6,683 nucleotides of DNA from Candidatus Bathyarchaeota archaeon. GTDB lineage: Archaea > Thermoproteota > Bathyarchaeia > TCS64. Under the pieces are notes generated by a model. It was not told where the DNA came from and searched no databases. It worked only from the letters and a program-made list of their open reading frames with translations. Below, piece by piece: positions 1-5,390 of this stretch. The first letter of the stretch is position 1. Every line of letters starts with the position of its first letter. The position numbers and the translations under genes are program-made. The stretch spans positions 5,551 through 12,233 of the forward strand of contig DUKA01000120.1 of assembly GCA_013329615.1 (NCBI GenBank). Direction: 5' to 3'.

Positions 1-491
1 TCGTTTGCGAGGGCGCGCGCTATGGCGACGCGCTGCTGCTGCCCAGCGCTGAGCTGCGTTGGCTTGTGGTGGAGCCTCGCACCGAGGCCGACGCTCTCCA
101 GCAGCTTCTGCGCCTTTTTGAGTCCCTCATTGTGGGGCGTGCCGGCGAAGACGGTTGGGAGGGCGACGTTTTCGACGGCGGTGAGGACGGTTATGAGGTT
201 GAAGCTCTGGAAGATGTAGCCGATTCTGCGGCAGCGTAGCCACGCGAGCTCGTAGGCGTCGAGCTTGCTTATGTCAACGCCGTCTATGAGCACGTTGCCG
301 TCAGTTGGGCGGTCGAGGCCACCTATCATGTTGAAAAGTGTGGTCTTGCCTGAGCCGCTAGGCCCGACGAGGCTCACGTATTCGCCCCTGCCTATCGTGA
401 GATCGACGCCGTCGAGCGCCTTGACGGTCTCGCCGCCGATCTCGTAGTGCCTCTTGAGGCCCTTCAATTCTATGACGTTGTCAAAGCTCAT
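1..491 (-). CDS. ABC transporter ATP-binding protein (LolD/MacB-type), C-terminus outside window
   Basis: This is the ATP-hydrolysing subunit of a type VII (MacB/LolD/FtsE-like) ABC transporter and should pair with the permease just upstream. Translated from ATG at 491 it begins MSFDNVIELKGLKRHYEIGG, and 163 residues are visible. Walker A GPSGSGKT is at residues 43-50, the Q-loop glutamine is Q95 in YIFQSFNL, and the ABC signature is at 147-151 as LSAGQ followed by QQRVAIARAL. The reading frame is open to the window edge, so Walker B, the D-loop and the H-loop lie outside. The usual family length is about 220-240 residues, so roughly two thirds is here. The start overlaps the permease stop by 11 bases and has a GGAGG 9 bases upstream, which suggests translational coupling. 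The signature has Ala where LSGGQ is usual, a tolerated variant. The substrate cannot be told from the ATPase. Confidence 0.95.
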   Translation of the reverse strand, partial: MSFDNVIELKGLKRHYEIGGETVKALDGVDLTIGRGEYVSLVGPSGSGKTTLFNMIGGLDRPTDGNVLIDGVDISKLDAYELAWLRCRRIGYIFQSFNLITVLTAVENVALPTVFAGTPHNEGLKKAQKLLESVGLGARLHHKPTQLSAGQQQRVAIARALAN

Positions 492-1086
492 ATCGTAGTG
501 CCTCCACTGGGTCGAGTTTCGACGCCCTGTATGCGGGGTATATGGTGGCGGCGGTGCTTAGCGCCACGGCGATGGCGATGCTCGTGGTGAAGAGGATCAG
601 GCTCTCCCCGGCGGGTACCTTGAGGATTATGTCGTAGCCTGTCGTGCCCCCAGTCGTTAGGAGGGCCGCGGCTACGCCCACGACGCAGCCTATCGCGCCG
701 CCGACAAGCCCCTGAAGTAGCGCCTCGACTAGAAAGAGCAGCGTTATGTGCCTGTTCATCGCGCCGAGACACTTCATAGTCCCTATCTCCTTGACCCTCT
801 CCTGCACGCTGATGAGCATCGCGTTCGTAATGCCGACGACGCTGACGGCGAGGGCTATGGCGACGAGCCAGTAGTATGTGGACTCGACGTTCAGGTCTGC
901 CCCGCCGAGCGACGTGTATGTGCGGTAGAAGGAGTCGGTGAGCAGTAGACTCGTGTAGAAGCTGAGGCCGAGGGCTATCGACGCCACGTTCAGCGTGGAT
1001 CGGTCCAAGCGCCTGATGAGTTGGTTGTACCCGAGTCTGAACGCCTCGGATAAGCCGAGGTGGACCCGCCTCTCAGCCGCCGCCAT
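481..1086 (-). CDS. Short FtsX/MacB-type ABC transporter permease
   Basis: This is a membrane subunit of an FtsX/LolC/MacB-like ABC transporter of 201 residues. Four hydrophobic segments are visible, at about 32-50, 71-92, 113-143 and 160-183. Between the second and third is the family hallmark cytoplasmic stretch, NAMLISVQERVKEIG followed by TMKCLGA (88-109), which contacts the ATPase. The C-terminus YPAYRASKLDPVEALRYEL (183-201) is also typical. What is missing is the large extracytoplasmic domain of some 200 residues that MacB and LolC/E carry between the first two helices. Here only about 20 residues (51-70) separate them, so the protein is about half the usual 380-420 residues. ATG 1086 is the first possible start in frame, with a TAG four bases upstream of it. 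It overlaps the ATPase start and forms a two-gene unit with it. The exported or extracted substrate is unknown; mechanotransmission or lipid/lipoprotein handling are family possibilities only. Confidence 0.88.
   Translation of the reverse strand: MAAAERRVHLGLSEAFRLGYNQLIRRLDRSTLNVASIALGLSFYTSLLLTDSFYRTYTSLGGADLNVESTYYWLVAIALAVSVVGITNAMLISVQERVKEIGTMKCLGAMNRHITLLFLVEALLQGLVGGAIGCVVGVAAALLTTGGTTGYDIILKVPAGESLILFTTSIAIAVALSTAATIYPAYRASKLDPVEALRYEL
501..505 (-). promoter_or_regulatory. Shine-Dalgarno of the ABC ATPase
   Basis: GGAGG on the minus strand ends 9 bases before the ATG at 491 and lies inside the last codons of the permease gene. It supports the 491 start and translation of the ATPase from the permease mRNA. 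Confidence 0.7.
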
Positions 1087-1110
1087 CGCCTATCATTCCC
1101 GGGGCTCCAG

Positions 1111-1118
1111 TTAAAAGC
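1111..1118 (-). promoter_or_regulatory. Putative archaeal TATA box for the permease-ATPase pair
   Basis: The minus strand reads GCTTTTAA in a 40-base gap that is otherwise GC-rich. It lies 25-32 bases upstream of the permease ATG, the distance expected for a transcript beginning at or next to the start codon. No good Shine-Dalgarno stands before that ATG, which also suits a leaderless mRNA. The call rests on position and composition only. Confidence 0.4.
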
Positions 1119-1126
1119 TGAGCGGG

Positions 1127-1315
1127 TTAGTTGAGGTCGTCCTGCTCCCACTCTTCCTCGCCGTACTCCTCGTCTATCTCCTCGTCGTTCCAGCCGAGGC
1201 AGTCGTAGCAGAGGCACTTCTTGGTGTCCCCGCACTCGGAGCAGTACTTGGCGCCGCACTCCTTGCAGTCGTGGAGCTCCTGCACGTCCATGCCGCATAT
1301 CTCGCAGAGTGGCAA
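1127..1315 (-). CDS. Small cysteine-rich zinc-binding protein with acidic tail
   Basis: This is a 62-residue protein whose function I do not recognise. The first 40 residues hold nine cysteines (4, 7, 17, 20, 25, 28, 34, 36, 39) and one histidine (15). They are arranged as CxxC, nine residues, CxxC, four residues, CxxC, five residues, CxCxxC. This is enough for two zinc sites and resembles small treble-clef, HIT or B-box-like cross-brace fingers. After W42 the tail is strongly acidic: 12 of the last 19 residues are Asp or Glu, and no Lys or Arg follows K33. A cytoplasmic protein-binding or nucleic-acid-associated adaptor is plausible, but this is inference. The start is TTG at 1315. No ATG or GTG precedes it in frame before a TAG near 1352, and a later start would lose the first CxxC. 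It sits between the dehydratase and the permease with gaps of about 40 bases on both sides, so it may be transcribed alone. Confidence 0.82.
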   Translation of the reverse strand: MPLCEICGMDVQELHDCKECGAKYCSECGDTKKCLCYDCLGWNDEEIDEEYGEEEWEQDDLN

Positions 1316-1348
1316 AGCTGGTCCTAACTGTTGGCGGAGGCACGACGG

Positions 1349-1356
1349 CTATAAAC
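1349..1356 (-). promoter_or_regulatory. Putative TATA box for the small zinc protein
   Basis: The minus strand reads GTTTATAG, containing the archaeal core TTTATA, immediately after the dehydratase stop codon. It lies 34-41 bases upstream of the TTG start, which would give a leader of about ten bases. It is the best TATA match in the window. Confidence 0.45.
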
Positions 1357-2307
1357 CTATTGAGCGAGGCGGCGGAGGAGCTCCTCGTCGATGTTTCCGC
1401 CGCTTATGACGACGCCGACGTGTTTGCCCTCGAAGTGCTTCGGATCCTCCATGAGGGCGGCGACGCCGACGGCTCCACTTCCCTCGATGACCTCGTGGTG
1501 GCGCAGTAGCATTAGGCGCAGGGCCTCGACGATTGTGGCCTCCTTGACGTCTATCCAGTCGTCGACGAGCCTCTGGCAGATGGGGAACGTGACGCTTCCC
1601 TGCTCTATGCCCCCGTGGAGGCCTTCGGCGACTGTGTCGAACATGGGTATGTCTATGATTTTGCCCGCCTTGATGCTCGCGTGCATGACCGGGCTCGCCT
1701 CGGTCTGGATTCCTATGACCTTCGCCTTCGATACGCCTTTCACCACTGTGGCAACCCCCGAGATAAGGCCGCCACCACTCACGGGCACAAGCACCGCGTC
1801 GAGTTCTGGGCCGTCCTCGACAATCTCGAGCCCGACCGTGCCTTGCCCGGCGATGAGGTCGGCGTCGTTGTAGGGGCTGAGGAATGACATGCCCCGTTCC
1901 GCGCTCATCTTCTGGGCGAGGCGCTCGGCCTCCATGTACTCGTCGCCGTGGACGGTGAGGTCTGCGCCCAGCGCCCTTATGGCGTCCCGCTTCACATTCG
2001 GGGTGTTGCAGGGGACGACTATGGCTGCTTTGACGCCGAGTTCACGTGCCGCGTAGGCGACCCCCTGCGCGTGGTTGCCCGATGAGGCCGCGACGACGCC
2101 CCGCCTCCGCTCGTCCTCGGATAGGAGGGCGATCCTGTTCGACGCGCCCCTTATCTTGAATGATCCGGTGAGCTGCCTGTTCTCGTATTTGAGCCAGACC
2201 TCTCCCCCCGTGAGGGCGCTGAGGAGGGGCGAGTGCTCGAAGGGTGTTCTCCTTACCCAGCGCCCCATCCTGCGGCGCGCCGTGTAGACGTCGCCTATCG
2301 TTACCAT
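1357..2307 (-). CDS. ilvA: Threonine/serine dehydratase (threonine ammonia-lyase), no regulatory domain
   Basis: This is a PLP-dependent fold-type II enzyme of 316 residues that deaminates L-threonine to 2-oxobutyrate (and usually L-serine to pyruvate) in the cytoplasm, feeding isoleucine synthesis or amino acid breakdown. The Schiff-base lysine is K51 in GSFKIRGASN. SSGNHAQG (75-82) holds the substrate carboxylate. SGGGLISG (177-184) is the glycine loop for the PLP phosphate. GSGAVG (276-281) and ISGGN (301-305) complete the cofactor site. There is no C-terminal ACT-like regulatory domain, so isoleucine feedback of the long IlvA kind is not expected; the length fits the short TdcB/serine-racemase-like group. 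ATG 2307 is chosen over an upstream in-frame start at 2475. The family N-terminus begins here, the extra 56 residues would overlap tyrA and look non-coding, and a TATA-like element fits 2307. Related activities such as 3-hydroxyaspartate ammonia-lyase or serine racemase cannot be excluded. Confidence 0.92.
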   Translation of the reverse strand: MVTIGDVYTARRRMGRWVRRTPFEHSPLLSALTGGEVWLKYENRQLTGSFKIRGASNRIALLSEDERRRGVVAASSGNHAQGVAYAARELGVKAAIVVPCNTPNVKRDAIRALGADLTVHGDEYMEAERLAQKMSAERGMSFLSPYNDADLIAGQGTVGLEIVEDGPELDAVLVPVSGGGLISGVATVVKGVSKAKVIGIQTEASPVMHASIKAGKIIDIPMFDTVAEGLHGGIEQGSVTFPICQRLVDDWIDVKEATIVEALRLMLLRHHEVIEGSGAVGVAALMEDPKHFEGKHVGVVISGGNIDEELLRRLAQ

Positions 2308-2327
2308 GGCGGATGAGTGGCTGCGTC

Positions 2328-2337
2328 CGTTTAAGAA
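2328..2337 (-). promoter_or_regulatory. Putative TATA box for the threonine dehydratase
   Basis: The minus strand reads TTCTTAAACG in the 31-base gap directly behind the tyrA stop. It lies about 21-30 bases upstream of the ATG at 2307, and no Shine-Dalgarno is present. This is the layout of a leaderless archaeal gene. It also supports 2307 over the upstream in-frame start. Confidence 0.42.
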
Positions 2338-2338
2338 T

Positions 2339-3154
2339 CTAGGCACCGGCGACCGCCATGTAGGCGCGCTGCCTGCGCTCTTTCGCCCCCGAAAAGGAGG
2401 GGTCTTGGCATAGGGCGCCCACAATCTCGGTGTGGAGAGCGGAGAACCGAGCATCGTCACCCGAGGCCCAGACAACGTCCCCTAGGGAATCCTCGAACGC
2501 CTTTAGAAGCGGTGCAAGTGACGCGTTACAGCTGAGCAGATCGCGTGTAAGTGTGGGACTCTCCCCCGAGACGCTCTGGGCAAGCGTGTACTGCACTGCG
2601 AATGTGGAGCCCGCCATCCGCGACGCGAGCTTTAGGTCCTCGCCACCGATGACGCGGGAGAGGGCGAGGTTGACGGCGTAGGGGAGGGAGAGAACGACGG
2701 CCATGCAGCGGTCGTGGCGAGACGCGCCGAGCGTTACGATGTCAGCGCCGGGGAAGAGCGACCGGGCTAATCCCGCCTCCCCCTCGGCGTCCACAACGGG
2801 TACAACGGCGACCACACTACCGCTGAGTGAATCCGTCGATGGCCCGAACATGGGGTGAAGGCAGAGGGTCGTGAGCCCAAAGCCTGACACGGTGGCGAGT
2901 GCCCCGTGGCTATCTTCCTTGAGGCTGGCTACCTCGGCGAGGACGGCGCTACGTCTCATCTTGGGGGCGACAACACGAATGACGCCGGGCGTCGCGCTGA
3001 TCGGCACGGACACAACGACGAGGTCGAACCCGCTGAGCTGTTCGAGGGGATCGGTGCGTGTGTCGACGGCGGCGACTTCGTGACCGAGGGCTGCGAGGTG
3101 GCGTAAAAGCCAGCCGCCCATGCCCCCCTTCGCGCCTACGACCGCAGCCCTCAA
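2339..3154 (-). CDS. tyrA: Prephenate dehydrogenase (TyrA family)
   Basis: This enzyme oxidatively decarboxylates prephenate to 4-hydroxyphenylpyruvate, the tyrosine branch from chorismate. It has 271 residues. An N-terminal Rossmann fold opens with VVGAKGGMGG (5-14), and D31 at the end of the second strand suggests NAD+ rather than NADP+. The TyrA signature HPMFGP is at 100-105 with the substrate-site histidine H100. SRHD (145-148) leads into the helical dimerisation domain (about 150-271). No chorismate mutase or ACT domain is fused to it, so it is monofunctional and shows no visible tyrosine feedback site. The start is TTG at 3154. The Rossmann strand begins at residue 3, no other start lies upstream before the pheA stop, and the next Met is residue 12, inside the glycine-rich loop. 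It follows pheA after 60 bases and probably has its own promoter. Arogenate as a substrate cannot be excluded. Confidence 0.93.
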   Translation of the reverse strand: MRAAVVGAKGGMGGWLLRHLAALGHEVAAVDTRTDPLEQLSGFDLVVVSVPISATPGVIRVVAPKMRRSAVLAEVASLKEDSHGALATVSGFGLTTLCLHPMFGPSTDSLSGSVVAVVPVVDAEGEAGLARSLFPGADIVTLGASRHDRCMAVVLSLPYAVNLALSRVIGGEDLKLASRMAGSTFAVQYTLAQSVSGESPTLTRDLLSCNASLAPLLKAFEDSLGDVVWASGDDARFSALHTEIVGALCQDPSFSGAKERRQRAYMAVAGA

Positions 3155-3181
3155 GACTTGTCCGACAGTACCCCCGATGGA

Positions 3182-3190
3182 GCATATTTC
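3182..3190 (-). promoter_or_regulatory. Putative TATA box for tyrA
   Basis: The minus strand reads GAAATATGC, the only AT-rich patch in the 60-base pheA-tyrA gap. It lies 28-36 bases upstream of the TTG start. No Shine-Dalgarno precedes the TTG, so a leaderless or very short-leader mRNA is likely. Confidence 0.4.
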
Positions 3191-3215
3191 TGCCTTGAGG
3201 GCAGGCTCTGCTGCC
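3190..3215 (-). other. Three short complementary arms in the pheA-tyrA gap
   Basis: Going down the minus strand from the pheA stop there are GGCAG (3215-3211), CTGCC (3204-3200) and GGCAG (3194-3190). The middle arm can pair with either flank, giving two mutually exclusive 5-bp hairpins with loops of 6 and 5 bases. No T-tract follows, so this is not an ordinary terminator. Stems this short can arise by chance in GC-rich DNA. Confidence 0.25.
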
Positions 3216-4024
3216 TAGGCGCGGGGGTAGGAGCCGAGGACCTTGAGAGTGCCCGCGTAATCCGCCAGTTCGCCGAGCGCCTCCGCGCTGACCGAGTCAC
3301 CGGCGTGCCCCTCGAAGTCTATGAAGAAGACGTACTCCCATGGCCTACCCGGGTAGGGGCGCGACTCTATCTTCGTCAGATTCAACTGCCTGTCAGCCAA
3401 GGCGCGGAGCGCGGCGATCAGGGTGCCGGGTCTGTGGTCGACGGTGAAGGCGAGGCTCGTCTTGTCTCGCCCAGTCGGCTCGGTGGAGCCTCTGCCCACG
3501 TGCAGGAATCGGGTGTAGTTCTCGCTCTTGTCTTCGACGCCCTCGGCGAGTATGTTCGCACCGTATATCTCGGCCGCGTGCCTGCTCGCTATAGCGGCGG
3601 CATCCTTTAGCCCCTCGTCGCGGATCATCTTCACAGCGCCGGCGGTGTCGTAGTAGTTAACGGCCTCGTAGCTGTGGGCGGCGAGGTAGCCACGAGTCTG
3701 TCCGAGGGCCTGAGGGTGGGAGTAGACTCGCCTCACGTCACCGGGCTCGACCCCCGGGTTCGCTATGAGGCAGTGGACTACGCGGAAAACAGTTTCACCG
3801 AGCACAGTGAGGCTGCGCTCATGGAGCAGGTCGTAGGTGCGTGTTATGCTGCCCTCTAGGGTGTTCTCGACGGGGACAAGCCCGGCGTCGGCCTCCCCGG
3901 ATTCGACGGCTGAGAAGACGTCCTCCAAGTAGGGACGAGGGATGGGTTCGGCGGATGTACCCCAGCGCTGGATTACAGCTGCCTCGCTGTAGGCTCCGGG
4001 GACGCCTTGATAGGCGATCCTCAT
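3215..4024 (-). CDS. pheA: Prephenate dehydratase with C-terminal ACT domain
   Basis: This enzyme decarboxylates and dehydrates prephenate to phenylpyruvate, committing carbon to phenylalanine. It has 269 residues, normal for a monofunctional PheA. The catalytic PDT domain spans about 1-180. It includes YQGVPGAYSE (5-14), PVENTLEGSI (51-60), YSHPQALGQ (101-109) and the catalytic TRF motif at 171-173. An ACT domain follows at about 187-265. Its phenylalanine-binding signatures are visible as RPGTLIAAL (198-206, the GALV-type region) and ESRP (220-223), so feedback inhibition by phenylalanine is expected. ATG 4024 is preferred over the in-frame ATG at 4048. It overlaps the chorismate mutase stop as ATGA, has GGAGG 7 bases upstream, and starts at the conserved N-terminal strand. 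It is the last gene of the tightly coupled aro run. Confidence 0.97.
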   Translation of the reverse strand: MRIAYQGVPGAYSEAAVIQRWGTSAEPIPRPYLEDVFSAVESGEADAGLVPVENTLEGSITRTYDLLHERSLTVLGETVFRVVHCLIANPGVEPGDVRRVYSHPQALGQTRGYLAAHSYEAVNYYDTAGAVKMIRDEGLKDAAAIASRHAAEIYGANILAEGVEDKSENYTRFLHVGRGSTEPTGRDKTSLAFTVDHRPGTLIAALRALADRQLNLTKIESRPYPGRPWEYVFFIDFEGHAGDSVSAEALGELADYAGTLKVLGSYPRA

Positions 4025-4296
4025 CTGCACTCCTCCGCCTTGACGCATATGTCGATTATAGTCCGGAAGACGCGCTCGGCGCCATCTGGGTCTACACCCA
4101 GCCCGCGCGCCTGTGCACGCACCTGGTCGAGCACGACGCGTTCACGAGCCTTGTCGACGACTGGTTTGCCGTGGCGGCGCTTTACCTCGGCGATCGCCTC
4201 GGCCGCCTCTACGCGGCGTGCGAGTCTCTCCATTATTTCGGCGTTCAACCGCGTTATCTCTTCCCTGTGGGGCGCTATCTCCTCTTCGTACGTCAT
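4021..4296 (-). CDS. aroQ: Chorismate mutase, AroQ class, monofunctional
   Basis: This enzyme catalyses the Claisen rearrangement of chorismate to prephenate, the shared step before PheA and TyrA. The 91 residues match the usual size of an all-alpha AroQ domain. The active-site residues of the E. coli P-protein mutase domain fall at identical numbers here: R11, R28, K39, D48, R51 and E52. In the last helix the positions of E. coli S84 and Q88 are C84 and E88. A glutamate at the second of these occurs in yeast chorismate mutase, where it makes activity depend on a protonated side chain. No dehydratase, dehydrogenase or ACT domain is fused to it. The ATG overlaps the aroC stop by ATGA, with GGTGA 6 bases upstream, and its own stop overlaps the pheA start the same way. 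The AroQ symbol denotes the structural class; it is also used for an unrelated dehydroquinase. Confidence 0.94.
   Translation of the reverse strand: MTYEEEIAPHREEITRLNAEIMERLARRVEAAEAIAEVKRRHGKPVVDKARERVVLDQVRAQARGLGVDPDGAERVFRTIIDICVKAEECR
4032..4036 (-). promoter_or_regulatory. Shine-Dalgarno deciding the pheA start
   Basis: GGAGG on the minus strand sits 7 bases before ATG 4024, within the last codons of the chorismate mutase. The alternative pheA start at 4048 is upstream of this site and cannot use it. Confidence 0.75.
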
Positions 4297-5390
4297 TTCT
4301 TCTCACCTAGGACCTGTGGTATGGTGCCGCGTCTCAGCGCGTGGTCGGCGAGGACTATGGCGACCATCGCCTCGACGACGGGTACAGCGCGTGGGACGAT
4401 GCAGGGGTCGTGTCTGCCCTCGACGCTTATCTCCGAATCCGTGCCCGCGGCGAGGTCGACCGTCCTCTGGCTCTTGGCTATGCTTGGGGTGGGCTTGAAT
4501 GTGGCGCGGAGGGTCATCGGCGCGCCTGTTGTCAAGCCGCCGAGGACGCCGCCGGCGTTGTTCGAGGACACCTGCACGCGCCCATCCCTCATCTCGTATG
4601 GGTCGTTCGCCTCGGAGCCCCTCATCGCCGCGAGTCTTCGCCCGGCGCCGAACTCGACCGCCTTCACGGCCGGGACCGCGAACAGCGCCTTGGCGACATC
4701 GCCCTCTATGGTATCGAAGACTGGCTGCCCGACGCCTGCGGGGAGCCTCGTGGCTACGCACGCCACCTCGCCGCCGACGCTGTCGCCTTGCTTCTTCGCC
4801 TCCTCTACAGCGCGTATCATCGCCTCTGATGCCACGGGGTCAGGGCACCTGACCATGCTGGCCTCCGCCGCCTTCACCCAGTCGCCGCTTGGCTCGGGCG
4901 CCTCGACGCCGCCTATGGCGCGCGTGTATGCGTGGACCTCGACGCCGATGGTGGCGAGCACCTGTTTGGCTACGGCACCCGCCATGACGAAGCCGGCGGT
5001 TATCCTGCCTGAGGCCCTGCCGCCGCCGCGGTGGTCGTTGAATCCACGGTAACGTGCACGCGTAGTGTAGTCAGCGTGACCCGGCCGGGGCCTGTCCCGT
5101 ATCGCGTCGTACTTGGACGAGTCGGCGTCACGGTTCCACGTCAACATGAGGATAGGCGCACCCGTCGCGTGTCCCTCGTGGACGCCGGATAGAACCTCGA
5201 CGGCGTCGTCCTCGCCCCTGCTCGTCGTGACGCTGCTAGCCCCGGGGCGCCTCCGCGCCATCTCCTTGGCGAGGGCGTCCATGTCCAGTTTCAGCCCCGC
5301 GGGGCAGCCGTCAACTACGGCACCTACGCACTTGCCGTGGCTCTCGCCAACGCTCGTCACCCTGAATACTGTTCCGATGCTGTTGCTCAT
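4293..5390 (-). CDS. aroC: Chorismate synthase
   Basis: This enzyme eliminates phosphate from 5-enolpyruvylshikimate 3-phosphate to give chorismate, using reduced FMN as a catalytic cofactor. It has 365 residues, the usual length. Signature regions are GESHG (15-19, catalytic H18), RPGHAD (102-107, catalytic H106), RGGGRASGR (121-129), NNAGGVLGG (277-285) and RHDPCIVPRAVPVVE (326-340). ATG 5390 is chosen although the frame is open to 5810. The protein from 5390 begins MSNSIGTVFRVTSVGESHG as the family does, and the extra upstream residues are low-complexity Arg/Gly text opposite aroA. The start overlaps the aroA stop as ATGA, and its stop overlaps the chorismate mutase start identically. No flavin reductase domain is present, so reduced FMN must come from elsewhere. 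Confidence 0.98.
   Translation of the reverse strand: MSNSIGTVFRVTSVGESHGKCVGAVVDGCPAGLKLDMDALAKEMARRRPGASSVTTSRGEDDAVEVLSGVHEGHATGAPILMLTWNRDADSSKYDAIRDRPRPGHADYTTRARYRGFNDHRGGGRASGRITAGFVMAGAVAKQVLATIGVEVHAYTRAIGGVEAPEPSGDWVKAAEASMVRCPDPVASEAMIRAVEEAKKQGDSVGGEVACVATRLPAGVGQPVFDTIEGDVAKALFAVPAVKAVEFGAGRRLAAMRGSEANDPYEMRDGRVQVSSNNAGGVLGGLTTGAPMTLRATFKPTPSIAKSQRTVDLAAGTDSEISVEGRHDPCIVPRAVPVVEAMVAIVLADHALRRGTIPQVLGEKK

Noticed and set aside
990..1343. A 117-codon minus-strand frame overlapping the zinc protein and permease
   Set aside because: It is a different frame of both genes, Arg-rich and without motifs. The frames with the ordered cysteines and the FtsX motif are the real ones.
2308..2475. 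Upstream start (2475) for the threonine dehydratase
   Set aside because: It would overlap tyrA by over 130 bases and add 56 residues not typical of the family. The TATA-like element and the conserved N-terminus fit 2307.
3155..3217. PheA-TyrA fusion by readthrough of the TAG at 3217-3215
   Set aside because: The 20 codons between the stop and the tyrA TTG are in frame and free of stops, but this has a fair chance of arising at random. The stretch looks like a promoter-bearing gap, and nothing here suggests a TAG-decoding system.
4025..4048. Upstream ATG at 4048 for pheA
   Set aside because: It precedes the Shine-Dalgarno at 4032-4036, adds eight unconserved residues and loses the ATGA overlap.
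3841..5052. A 403-codon plus-strand open frame
   Set aside because: It lies opposite pheA, chorismate mutase and aroC, all of which have full family motifs. Its translation is Arg/Pro/Ser/Ala-rich with no recognisable domain, as expected for antisense frames in GC-rich genes.
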